NCBI RefSeq assembly: GCF_019112545.1
Contig: NW_025064895.1
Coordinates: 736,049 to 800,048, forward strand
Reading direction: 5' to 3'
Length of the DNA stretch: 64,000 nt
From: Guyanagaster necrorhizus
Taxonomy: Eukaryota; Basidiomycota; Agaricomycetes; Agaricales; Physalacriaceae
Position 1 is the first letter of the stretch; the number at the start of each line of letters is the position of its first letter. This document shows positions 35,725 to 46,692 of this stretch, piece by piece. Both the position numbers and the translations under genes were made by a program. A model generated the notes under the pieces. The model saw only the letters and a list, made by a program, of their open reading frames with translations. It made no database searches and was not told the origin of the DNA.

Positions 35725-37657
35725 ATGTTCTCTCCTACTATCGAACTGCTGCGTACAGACCTCCTGACGGTCGTCGCCACTGTTGTTGTTTTGGCCGTCC
35801 TAGTTCACCTAGTCCCCTATGTCATTGATTCCCATGGTCTCCGCTCATATCCTGGTCCTTTCATCGCCAAGTTCTCCGATGCATGGCTGGGATATGTGAC
35901 TTACCAAGGACATCGTTCGGAAGTTATTCATAATCTGCACAAGAAACATGGTTAGTGCATTTCTTAGATTTGTTCACACTTGTCAGGCGTTAATCAGTGT
36001 CGTTGAAGGTCCTTTCGTCCGCATAGCGCCTAATCACGTTTCCATAGCCGTGTCGGATGCGCAGCCCATGGTCTATGGGCACGGAAGTGGGACCTTGAAG
36101 TCATCGTTTTATGACGGCTTCATTACTACGTCGCATGGAGTATTTTCTACTCAGGATCGCCAGATTCATACTCGCAAACGAAAGATCATCTCGCATATTT
36201 TTTCGCAGAAGAGCGTGTTGGAGTTTGAACCGCATGTGCGCCGTTACATCGGTCAACTGCTAGGACAGTGGGACAAGCTATATGACAAGGCATTGAAAGG
36301 CATGTCGGGCGAGGAAGGTGAAGGTTGGATGGGTCGTGACGGAAGGCTTTGGTTGGATTATTCGCCATGTAGGTGGGCCTCCTCTATCAGTCTGCTCCGT
36401 GTACCTACGACTTCTGTTCGCAGGGGCAAACTATCTCGCATTTGATATCATCGGTGATCTGGTGTTTGGAGCTCCGTTTGGGATGATCATGGCAGCTAAG
36501 GATTCGGTCCCGGTGCCTGAAGATCGGAGTGCCGTGATGGACTCTTACGGGAAAGTGGGCGCAAAGCATGCCACGAAGGAGATCGCAGTCATCAAGGCTT
36601 TTAGTGGACCATCGCAGGCCTCCCGGATGGCGATAGCGACTGTGCCCGGGTGGTGGTGGCCGTTGCTCAAGCTAACTCCGTGGTTTTGGCAGGGCGAAAA
36701 CGACTTCCGCGCCATTATTGGGATGGCAATCATGGCGGTTTCAAAGAGGTTGGAGGCACCAACGGACAGGATTGATTTACTTAGTAAGCTGCAAGCTGGG
36801 AAGGATGAAGACGTAGGTCGCATTTGCCGATCACTTCTGCAGCTCTGCTCACCTGCTTGCTTTGCTAAGGGTAACCCGATGGGACGAGAGGAACTCACGG
36901 CAGAAGTGTTGACGCTTCTCATTGCAGGATCTGACACCACCTCCAGGTAGGCCCATCTCTATTCTATTGGTGCGATACGTCACTCAATCGTCTGCTCAGC
37001 TCTGCATGTACCATCATCTACTATCTCGCTCGTACCCCAAGTGTGCAAGAGAAACTCCACAAAGAGCTGGACAAACACCTTGACTCCGGCTTCGCCACAG
37101 CCGAGCAGGTGAAGAACCTCTCCTACTTGCAAGCGGTCATCAACGAAGGGCTACGAGTGCACTCCGCGTTGGGTTTGGGGCTTCCCCGAGTAGTACCCCA
37201 GGCTGGGATGACGATTTTGGGAAACCACTTTCCTGGCGGTGTGGTCATCAGTGTCCCTATTTATACCATCCATCGGGACCCAGCGGTGTTTGGGGAGGAC
37301 GTGGAGGAGTTCAGGCCTGAGAGATGGTTTGAGTGTGATAGCGTCGCCGTGTCGAAGGCGTTTAGTCCATTCTCTATTGGTCCTCGGTATGTGACCTTAA
37401 TGGGGTTCAAAGTTAAGCTCATGCCATCATAGAGCTTGCATAGGCCGTAATCTAGCGAACCTCGAGCTGCAGATGATTATCGCGTCAATTTTGAAACGCT
37501 TCCATTTTGAATTGGAGAACCCTGATGAAGTCGTACGTGCCCATGTTTTTTTTGGCATGTATTTTGCTGACTTTTGGGTTAGCTCGAAGTAAAGGAGGGC
37601 ATCTTGAGAAAACCGGAGGGGTGTCGTGTTGGTATCAAGAGACGCGAAGTGTTCTAG
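35725..37657 (+). CDS. Cytochrome P450-A2, CYP53-like
   Basis: Exons 35725-35950, 36009-36368, 36424-36812, 36870-36946, 37000-37386, 37433-37532, 37583-37657 give 537 aa, exon by exon the same lengths as A1. N-terminal anchor (TVVATVVVLAVLVHLV), SYPGPF hinge, AGSDTTS I-helix, EGLR, FRPERW, and FSIGPRACIGR heme loop with the Cys in exon 6. Probable ER monooxygenase hydroxylating an aromatic acid such as benzoate, by family resemblance only. Next gene, P450-B2, begins 272 bp downstream on the same strand. No lesion seen, so both duplicates seem functional. Confidence 0.9.
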
Positions 37658-37929
37658 TTCATGGTAAGGCATTGGAATGTCATCTTGTACAAGTATATGT
37701 GAATCAAGATGTCAAATCTAAAGTGGAGAGCTGCCTCGAAGGCGCATGCATCACTCTGCACCTTTCGCAGGCTGAGTTGCTACTGATTCGCTCCAGAACG
37801 TGTATTAATTGGTGCCGCTATCCACCAGACCACCGGCACTTGCAGTACCCTAGCTTTTCAGTGCAAGAACTTCTCTCCTTGATCCCGTGCCTGCTTTCTG
37901 TGGTATTTGAGTGCCGTAGTGATGAGATT

Positions 37930-40128
37930 ATGAATAGACTCTTCGCAGCTCCCATCGCCATGCTTGCGACGCTCACCTTGGTGGTTGTCCTTCTCTGGGT
38001 CGTCCAGAAATCTATCGAGTTCTATCAGAATGTCAAAGCGGTTGGGTGAGTCTTTCAGCATCTTTAAAATTGTTGCGAAAATCCGAATAGCTCAGAAACC
38101 ACCCTGGAAACCGCACAATTCTCTGGCACAACCATCTTCTCGCCCACTTTCTTCCTCCAATTCGTGGTTTGACCAGTGGTACCAACTATGTCTTTAACAA
38201 GAAATACGCAGGTGAGCAAATCAGTGGCACAAACATTGCTTGAGCATCTACCAACCATCGCGTTTAATAGTTTATGAACAGACAGGATGGGACATTGTTA
38301 CCTGCATATCATCATTCCCAGCGCCGAGAGTTGAATTCCTTATTGCCGATGCTGCGATCATCAAAGTCCGTCTTTCGTTTGCTAATGGTTCTCCACTAAC
38401 GGGCTTGAAGGACGTAACCGTAGCGCATGTGTCTTTCCCAAAACCTGTCTTCCTGTACCGAGCGCTCTCTATATTCGGCAGCAACATCGTCGCATCCGAA
38501 GGGCATACTTGGAAAAAATATCGAAAGATCAGTGCCCCGGCATTTTCTGATGTATGTCCACATTCAAGTTCATCCATGGACCCTCGGCTTATCTCATACG
38601 ATTGTCGACTTAACGCAGAGAAATCACCGACTCGTATGGGAAGAATCCTTGAACACCACGCGGGACCTGATCAATACCATCTGGAAGGGCAAGGATGTGG
38701 TGGAAATAGACCGTGTGGACGATATTACACTACAGGTAAGTACTAGAGCGTCCAAAAGATTATTCGATAACTCTCATCAAAATGATGTAGATAGCTCTGA
38801 ATGTTATTGGCGTGGCGGGCTTTGGTCGCAAGATGCCTTGGCAAGCTGACACGGTCGTCCCTCCGGGACACACGATGGCCTTCCATGATGCCATGCGTCT
38901 TGTGAGTACCGGAATCATCTTAAGGATCACCGTGACCCGGTGGATCATGGGGCTGATACCCAAGTGGGTGAAGGTGAGAGCTGCATTCGATGAACTAGAG
39001 GTGGGTTAAAGTTGTTCTTTATCGTTTCTCTAATCTCAACAAAGTTGTTTCAAGTTGTATATGCTGGAAATGATCAGAAATCGGCGAACGACGGCGAAGA
39101 AGGAGGAAAGATATGATTTGTTCAGCAATCTTCTGGATGCCAATGATGACGAACTTTTGGTCGAAGGAGAGGCAAAATTGACAGATCAAGAACTTCTCGG
39201 TAGGTTTCCATTTTCATCGGATGTCGGTTAACTACAATTTGAATTGTCTTTCCAAGGGAACATTTTCGTGTTCCTACTAGCTGGACACGAGGTGAGTCGC
39301 AATTTGTGGCTGAGAAGAATGTCAATACGATGCTCCCATAATCACAGACTACAGCCCACACACTCGCATTTACATTTGCCCTGCTAGGGCTCTATCCGGA
39401 CCAGCAGGAGATCCTTTACCGCCATATCAAATCCATCATCCCGAATGGGCGGAACCCAGTAGGCACTTATTCTACCATCACAAGCCCCTACCACTGATTA
39501 GTCATGACACAGACCTTCGAAGAAATGCCCCTCTTCACGCATTCCATAGCGCGAGCAACTTGCCTTTATCGTACTTACAACTCGTTATTGACTACCTTCT
39601 GCAGTGTGCTTTATGAAGCTCTTCGCTTATTCCCATCCGTGCCGCCGATTCCTAAGATAAGCGCTGAGGATACCGTCTTCGTTTCTACTAATAAGGCGGG
39701 CGAACGCAAGACCATTCCCGTACCTCAAGGTGCCATGATAACAATTGATGTGGCAGGGTTACATTATAATCGTGAGTGTTGGCTGGATAAATCTAAGACA
39801 CATCGTTTGATTCACCGTCAATGCAGCGAGGTACTGGAAAGACCCTGAGGTGTTCAATCCGTCAAGATTTCTGGGTGATTGGCCGAGGGAGGCGTTTGTG
39901 CCATTCAGTCAGGGTGCGCGTGCGTGTATAGGTCGAAAGTACATCTCCAAGTCACTCTGTGATATATTACTGACTAATAAGCATAGATTTTCTGAAACTG
40001 AGAGTGTTGCTGTACTCACGATGCTCATCTCGAAGTACAAAATAACGGTCAAGGAAAAGCCCGGGGAAACATTCAAGGAAAGAAAGGAAAGAGTTTTGAA
40101 AACTAGGGCTAGTCTTACTTTGATGTGA
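37930..40128 (+). CDS. Cytochrome P450-B2, basidiomycete microsomal type
   Basis: Thirteen exons: 37930-38045, 38096-38211, 38271-38365, 38411-38551, 38619-38735, 38791-39000, 39055-39199, 39257-39291, 39348-39458, 39513-39550, 39605-39771, 39827-39938, 39987-40128; 514 aa. N-terminal anchor (residues about 10-30), AGHETT 322-327, EALR 379-382, NPSRF near 441, heme loop [10 protein letters not shown] with Cys464, then SETESVAVL typical of Agaricomycete P450s. The 39550/39551 junction uses GC instead of GT as donor (GCGAGC), either a true GC-AG intron or a first damaging change. Substrate unknown. Left mirror copy B1 is dead. Confidence 0.85.
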
Positions 40129-40356
40129 GCGTGTTTCTCCATGGCTATGGATGCATACGTTGATAGTATGAAATTGAAGGCCTGTTCACATGCCACTTGT
40201 GTTTTCAAGACGAGAATAAGGTGCATGGACTTGTGGCATAGCACTCACTGTATGATTAACAGAATCATGATATACTATTCTATGTCCTTGTTGGTTTCAT
40301 TGTTGAGATACAGGGGAAAGACTGTCTATTCCACTGATAATTCCAGACTACTTAAT

Positions 40357-40620
40357 ATGAATCACTGCCGGATATGCGAGCTTACTTGTAAGTAGCAATC
40401 TGTCATCCATCTGGCATTTGCCAATGTTGCTTTTTTTCTTTCAGTTGGGGTTGCATCTTGTTTTCTATCTTCAAAGGCATATTTATTTATCTCTCTGTGG
40501 ATCTGCTGTCCCTTCACCTTTTTGAGCATGTCCTATTCACTGCTGGGACTGGTACATTTTCTGGCAGAAAAATAAGACCAGAAAATGTTATGACATTTCA
40601 TTCAATTTTGCAATAGTAAA
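40357..40620 (+). pseudogene. RING-finger family relic R9
   Basis: Starts NHCRICELTC, then a GT donor and, after an acceptor near 40478, GHIYLSLC: a RING with the second pair's first Cys lost. No last C-x2-C or coiled coil recognised. Lies where R6 lies in the left arm. Weak but ordered. Confidence 0.4.
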
Positions 40621-42470
40621 AGTGAGTTCAGTAAAATGAGTTGATAAATGAGATCATTTCCATATTCTTTTCTGTAAAGGAAAACAACAGGGAAAATTGA
40701 ATTGAAAAAGGCATCCCCCACTGTCAGAACAAAGGAAACCACTTTTCATTGTAGAAAAGAGTTTGTTCTTGGCATATAAAAAGAGTGCCAAAAATAGCAA
40801 GTTTTTCATCAAGTTTTCCTTATCCCATTTTTGCAGCATGTAAAGGTAATTGAAAATCACAACATTTTCAGAATGTCTATTTCCATGCTGAAAAGGAACT
40901 GGCCTCAGCAGTGATTGTTCATCAATAGTGATGGCCAGCTGAATTATCAGCCTCATATAAAAGGCTTGGAAGAAAGGCAAGAGATAACCAAAGAATCAAT
41001 TGTTTCAAACCTTAAGTCTTAACAGTTAAATTCTCTGATAAATTGTATTGAATCCCATCATTCTTTGTCTTGTACTAGGAATCTATGAATAATGCAGAAG
41101 TTCATCCTAAAATCAGTCTGACCTTAACCTGGGTGAAAATAGAAAAGTCATTTAAAGCATGACAGAATAGCACCCTTGAGTATTAGTATCTCTTTCATCC
41201 TCCATACTACTGCTGCTTCACTACAAACATGCCCAGCTCATGCCCTGCATGTCACTCTAGAGCCAAGTCCCTCTTTTCTCTTTCCTGTGGTGAGTTCTCA
41301 TGGTTTCATGTCCTTCACTTTCTTCAAATTGCCCACAGGTCACATATATTGCAAGTGATATGTAGACAAGATAGAGAGTCTGGACAACAGTTAATTCAAA
41401 GAACTTTGGTTCAATGCCTTGCAGTGCTCAAGATGTTGCAAGCCATTACCCAATGGTATATGCTATTCATCATTTGCTTCAAAAGCTTACCCTCACACCC
41501 CAAGATCCATTGGAAGAGAACATACATAATTTGTAATTCTGCTTCACTGTGTTCTGCATGACAAGTTCTTTTTGTTCAGATACACACTGTCCTGCATAAA
41601 TTCTGACCATACTCACTCCCCACTGTCTGTAAGATCCACATTGACCCTGATAACTCAGCAAAGTGGGAGAAGGAACAACTCAGAAGACAATTGGTGTTAT
41701 TATAGATGCAGTGTGTTGGGATTTTGCTGAAAAGTTCTAGAAAGGGCAATCTGGCATCATGCTGAGAGCTGATGAGTAAGCTTGAGAGAAAGAGAAAGTT
41801 GTAGTAGATTCTAGATATAAGACTGGAGAGTATAAATACAAGCTCTATAGGAGCCATAGAATCAGGAGTTCATACCTTCTGGCCTTACCAGCCTGGAGTC
41901 TACCCTGCACAACAACAAGGATTTCCAACACAGTGTAAATGTTTGTCCAATGAAATACATGAGAAGGACCTGCAACTGGGTAAGCAAAGCCAGATGGCCA
42001 TGTGCTGCTGTTGCACATCAATGTGTGTTTACTTGGATGGTTTTCATTATTCTCATGTGGGTGCTTTTTATGTTGTTTGCCTATTCTTGCTTATGTGCAG
42101 TGCAGAATGGTTCTTGGATTGAGACAGATTGCTTAGATCTTGCCTAAACCTCCATGTGCATGTTTTTGAGCACTATGATTCCAGTAACTGGGATCCAATT
42201 ATATTATACATATCTTTTGGTTGGTCCTTCTTGTCTTTATTGTTCATGGAACTCTATTTGGTTCAGGGTGTTCTGTTTTCATCTTTTTGTATGGAACCTC
42301 CCTGTGTGGCATATAATTGTAAGTTGATGAACTAGACTGTATTTGGGAGTACTTGTTGTAAACATGTCCCATGATACTGTCTGTTTCATCCACATGCTTG
42401 TCTACAGAGCTTTAGTTCTACACCTCACTGCCTTTAAAAGTCCCTTGGCATGTATATCTACTCCTAAGGT
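40400..42470. other. CpG-free block inside the right arm
   Basis: By eye I find essentially no CG dinucleotide here, although its inverted twin at about 19.0-20.4 kb is rich in CG. Many differences are CG to TG or CA. CG returns by about 42475. Confidence 0.75.
41229..42122 (+). pseudogene. RING-finger gene R10, CpG-decayed mirror of R5
   Basis: Collinear with R5 from start codon to the final TGA (42120-42122). RING first half SSCPACHSRAKSLF..SCG, then HIYCK* with the same TGA as R5. Further lesions from CG loss spread through the coiled coil (for example an Arg codon becomes a stop near 41350-41360). Upstream 41,100-41,228 also matches R5's flank. Not functional. Confidence 0.82.
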
Positions 42471-43584
42471 GTAAATCACGTTTTCCTCTACATGCTATCA
42501 TCGGCCTCTACAATGTACCTGACACTCATTAAGACTGGTGGTACTTTTTCATGAGAAGAATAAGGGACATAAACTTTTCATATAATTCCGTCACTGTCAG
42601 ATCTACCATCCTGTCTTGTGCTGCTGTACGGCGACGCGTCGTGCGACATGCATACGAGCGCGTAAATATTACCGTGATTTGATGATGAGATCACGTGTTG
42701 AGCTGGAAGCTAAAATCCGGTCCTCGTCCCTGTACTGTTACTGCCAGTGTCTACCAGTACAAGTGCACTGTCAATGTCTTAGCCACTGCGTCGCTACCCG
42801 AGAAAGCTAACTTTAGGTATGTATTCCGTTATCGGACGCCCAAGCGTCAGCTTACAAATTTCTAGGCTCGTGTTCAAGCCATCGCCGCACCAGGTGTTTT
42901 TCAAATGGTGGACGACTTAGTCTCAACTATCGTGTGGAATAGTGCCCTATCGTTTGGAATGGCCCTTCTTCTAGACCTAGAAAGGTATTCCCGACATCCT
43001 CGACTTGAGATGTAGGCTGATAATCTTTAAAAAAGTGCCCACATTGGAGTCAGCGCGTAATGTCATCCAAAGATAGACTGTACCAGACTTTACCGTGACT
43101 CGAGTAAACCCCGAAAGGAACGGATTGGACAGAACAGTTCCCGTCAGTCTTTATCTCTGTCATCTTGTCCCTCATCCGCAACGACAGATACAGATTTAGG
43201 AATTAGAAGGGCGGGGCGGCTATAAACAAGATTGTCTGACTGTCCGGGTAACATGCTTGTGTCCATTAAGTTTCTCTGAATCAACATGTTTGTTTCATGC
43301 ATGTCCAACTAAAATGACGTTTGATTCACGTGAAGGCTTGACTCTTTGTCTGTATCTTCATAGCATCGTGTGATATCTCTTGACTTCTGATTAGCGCTGG
43401 CTTCATGAATGTTTTAGTTCGTTGGATGTTATGTACAAATGCTATCAAACTTTATCTAGGCAACATGCGAATGCTTAGCGTCATTTTATGCATGATTGAA
43501 ACTGGTATGACATTTATAAGGAAATGATCACGATCGCGATCATCTTACTTCCCTCCTGCCTCTCTCCTATAGCGTTCATCTAGA
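42471..43584. other. Intergenic, partly duplicated
   Basis: 42,430-42,850 matches 18,950-19,350 inverted and keeps CpG. The rest is unique within the window with no gene. Confidence 0.5.
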
Positions 43585-44704
43585 ATGATCGAGTGCATCA
43601 TCTGCCGGAATCCTCTCGCAGAGCCTCATTCTGCATCCTGTGGTAAGTGGGCACTTCTGCTATCAATCGATACGGATCAGTTCTAGGTCACATATACTGT
43701 CTGGAATGTATAAACGAGTGGTTCGGCGTCACCGCGCGCCAACACCAACCCTGTACTTGCCCATCTTGCGGTGCCGTCATTACTAAAGGTACTTCAATAG
43801 GTTCAATTGTAGTAAAGTTATGTTCATCATTTGACCCCTATAGATCAGGTGAGCACAGGCCCATGTTTCAAGACATACTAATGACCACCACTTCCAGTTG
43901 CGCAAGGTGTTCATCCCTCAGACGGACATGCTAGTACATGAGCTTCATGCACTCCGGAAGGAAGTTAAAGAGCTGGATGCACACAACACATCCCTGACAT
44001 CCGAATTGAAACGCTCCAAACAACTTCGAAGTGCCGCCGAGGAAAAGGCAGACTTAGCCACGAGAAAAGGCAGTTATGCAAAGAAAGCTAATGCATTCCT
44101 CGGTATTCTTACCAACATAGCCACTCTTGCTGGCATTATGTTCGCGTTGTTTGTTGATTCCATCCGTTTTGTCGTCGCAATTCTGTGTCTCATTTCGAGG
44201 TTCATCTGGCGTATATCGACTCACCCTGGGGAGTGTTTTCGGGAGTGGGGACGCTGTGTATGGGTTGTGATTAGGGTGATCATTACGGTACTGCTACTGT
44301 CTTTCATCTCGTAGGTGTTCATATCTCATCGTGATCATCAGCTTATATAAATTCGTTCCAGGACTGTGGTTGCTTGGGCTGTGGGCTTTGCGAGTGACAA
44401 GATCTTCTACTTCTTTGTAGAGCATGGGTATCCTCAGCTATGTGAACTCTCAAAGTGGGTATGGGAAGAGATTTCGACACGCTTCGTCGACATTTCGACT
44501 ACCTTCATCAAAAATCACATCATCGACTTCCAAACATATAGCGTGCAAGGTGCATACCTTCGAGTGCGAGTTCCAATTCATACTGTAACCATTTACTGTC
44601 TAGGAATCTTTCATCGTACCGACTTCCGGTCATTTTGTCATTTGAGCGGCCTAGGCGTGATTAAGAGGCTGATGACGAAATTCTGTCCGGAAGGCGGCGA
44701 CTAA
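43585..44704 (+). CDS. RING-finger, coiled-coil, membrane protein R11
   Basis: Exons 43585-43642, 43687-43788, 43844-43848 (5 nt), 43898-44310, 44362-44704 give 306 aa. RING ligands C4, C7, C19, H21, C24, C27, C44, C47. Long charged coiled coil (about 63-110). Hydrophobic stretches about 118-150 and 175-205, then EHGYPQLCEL. A 54-nt GT..AG segment at about 44551-44604 is a multiple of three, so a form of 288 aa may exist. Probably a membrane-bound E3 ligase; substrate unknown. Its left mirror R4 is broken, so this is the surviving copy. Confidence 0.8.
43844..43848 (+). other. 5-nt micro-exon of R11 (ATCAG)
   Basis: Between a CTATAG acceptor and GTGAGC donor. Same size and position as in R8. 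Confidence 0.65.
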
Positions 44705-44774
44705 TACTCTTACACGTGTTCTGGGCATGCTAACGGCGGTCGTTTCTTTCTCTTTCCCTCTTATTGTATGTACC

Positions 44775-45416
44775 ATGGACATAGATGAAGACTGCTGCGT
44801 TATATGTCTGGCCGGATTCACGGACCCAGTTTGTACGCCATGTCGTAAGTCGCTCGTCCTGCCAATATTGTATTCGGGTAGAACCTCTACATTTTGCCCA
44901 GCTGCGCAACATATGTTTTGCATGCAGTGTCTAAATGGTTGGATCTCGGAGGCGGCGGAGGCAGGTAGAACGGCGTATTCGTGCCCATCATGTCGCCGTG
45001 CTTTTGACGTAGGTAAAACAGTCTCTCACGATTTATTATCGGAGCAAGGCTTTGAACTTTGTATGTTTAGCGAAAGGTCTTGCAGATGCACGTGGATGAT
45101 TTCTTGGACCCTTTATCACACTAAAGATATCTTTAGCTTCGAAGTCACAAGCGGCGATTAGAGAAGAGCAGATCTCAGAGTTCGGATGATGAGAGCGCGT
45201 GGGATGCGATCATGTTCATCATCAAAGTAATAGGGTAAGCTCGCTTGGAATTTGATTTCTTTTGATAAAAGAGGCTGTTTTAGGATGATCATACTGGGCG
45301 TGGCGCTTTTGGTTTTGGCGCCCTTAGTGGCTGATTGCTATGCTGGAGAAGATAGTCTGGAACAATCTGCTTGTGTAGATCTGTTTTTGCTCTCTCGTCG
45401 GCGTGAAATGTATTAG
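44775..45416 (+). CDS. RING-finger membrane protein R12, altered RING spacing
   Basis: Proposed exons 44775-44844, 44902-45008, 45071-45091, 45137-45234, 45284-45416 give 142 aa, phases consistent. RING: C8, C11, C23, then H27 (HMFCMQC) and SCPSCRRAF; the usual CGH has become CPAQH because the acceptor lies 6 nt further upstream than in siblings. Basic linker (LRSHKRRLEK), then a strong C-terminal membrane segment (MIILGVALLVLAPLV). Donor GTGGAT of the third intron is weak. Read unspliced, the first 400 bases are also open, without the anchor. Might be active or early decay. Confidence 0.6.
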
Positions 45417-45928
45417 GAGGATTATTTGGGTATATATTAACATCCAACGCGCACCGGAAGTATTCTGAGCTAACCAGTATCACAACTGACTAACTCGTTT
45501 CAAGTTGGCTTATCTTGAGATGAAAGTTTTGCAAAGCTAGAATACAGACAGCAAGTAGAAGAAAAGATGTATAGTACATGGAACAGTGGAGATAGAAGAC
45601 TGAGACAACTGCCAGAACTATTGTGATGAATCATGGTGTATAAAGGATGCCGCTTGCTTCCTGGCTTTATTGTGTCTACGATGACACTGAGGAGAGAGGT
45701 GCTTTTGTCTCAAGCTCAGACAGAATAATTCCTTGGGCATGTTGAGCCCTTTATGCTACTGTATTCTCAACCCTCTGCCCAACACATAAGAAATGAGCTA
45801 TGATGGAGCCATATATGCACCAAGGTCGATTGGTAGGATGCTGGTCTGAGCAGTTGTGATCATCTCCTTGAAAGCTCATATAATTTAGAGAAAATTAGAT
45901 GTGCTAATGAATCATAAGCCAACAATGG
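45417..45928. other. Edge of CpG-poor transposon land
   Basis: No gene. CG becomes very rare from about 45500. Ends at the AATGG target duplication (45924-45928). Confidence 0.6.
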
Positions 45929-46609
45929 TGTTGGGATAGCAATCCTGAGTGAGTACAAGAACATACTTGAAGATACAATGCCAGTCAGCAGCAGCTGACT
46001 TGGATCTGTTAGACTCAAGCATCACATGAGCAGAACCATGTGTTAAACAGGTGTTACCTCACACTTTGGGTAATTGACTGAGTACACTGATATGTGATCT
46101 GATCATTGTGTCACAAGGCCTGAGGATTGACTCAAGTATGGAATGAGATAGAATAAACTTTAGCTCGAAGCTGAGATTAACCAGTGAGAGTGAGCCTCTT
46201 AAATACTGTACAAGCTTTGTCTAAATATACTACTGCTAATTGTGTGTTGTTGGGTTTCTTGTGCCCATTGTCCTTGGGTGTCACTACTGTACATAAAAGA
46301 GTGATTGTGCATCATCAGGCAATGCTGTTGCATCAAAAGACAATAACCAACTTGGCCTAGTTGTGATGACTAAGCTTTGTCTCATAGTCCTAAGCACCTG
46401 TGTTAGCACTCTGACTAAGCATAAATAGGGGTTAATCAAGGAAACAACATAGAATAAGGTGAAAAATCATAACAGGATCATGATTCAGACTTATTTAGTA
46501 TCTCATAGAAAGATCTCAAAGTAATACAAAATGTATTTAAGTAGAACATCTCTCTCTTGAGAGGCTAATTTTAATCCTCTGTACATTACTCTGCTCTCTA
46601 CTGACAACA
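45929..46609 (+). repeat. Copia copy 2 5' LTR, interrupted
   Basis: TGTTGGGATAGC...CTGACAACA. Without the inserted solo LTR and its GGATC duplication it is about 208 bp. Confidence 0.92.
46007..46474 (+). repeat. Solo LTR of a Gypsy-type element, 468 bp
   Basis: TGTTAGACTC...AAATCATAACA flanked by GGATC at 46002-46006 and 46475-46479. Related to, but distinct from, the LTRs of the Gypsy element at 49292, and close to the partial LTR at 63867. Confidence 0.9.
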
Positions 46610-46620
46610 GGTTATGGGCC
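46610..46620 (+). other. Copia primer-binding site
   Basis: GGTTATGGGCC directly after the LTR, the half-tRNA initiator-Met type described for Drosophila copia. Confidence 0.65.
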
Positions 46621-46692
46621 TCAGTCATAACTGAACTTACATTGCTACTCACTTCACACTCTTTCATACTTTATGTACACATGTAGAACTGC

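Larger units (their letters stand above)
35680..44000. repeat. Large inverted segmental duplication, right arm
   Basis: Plus-strand counterpart of 17949-26740. Carries A2, B2, R9, R10, R11. The 40.4-42.5 kb part has lost CpG while the left arm has not. Confidence 0.85.
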
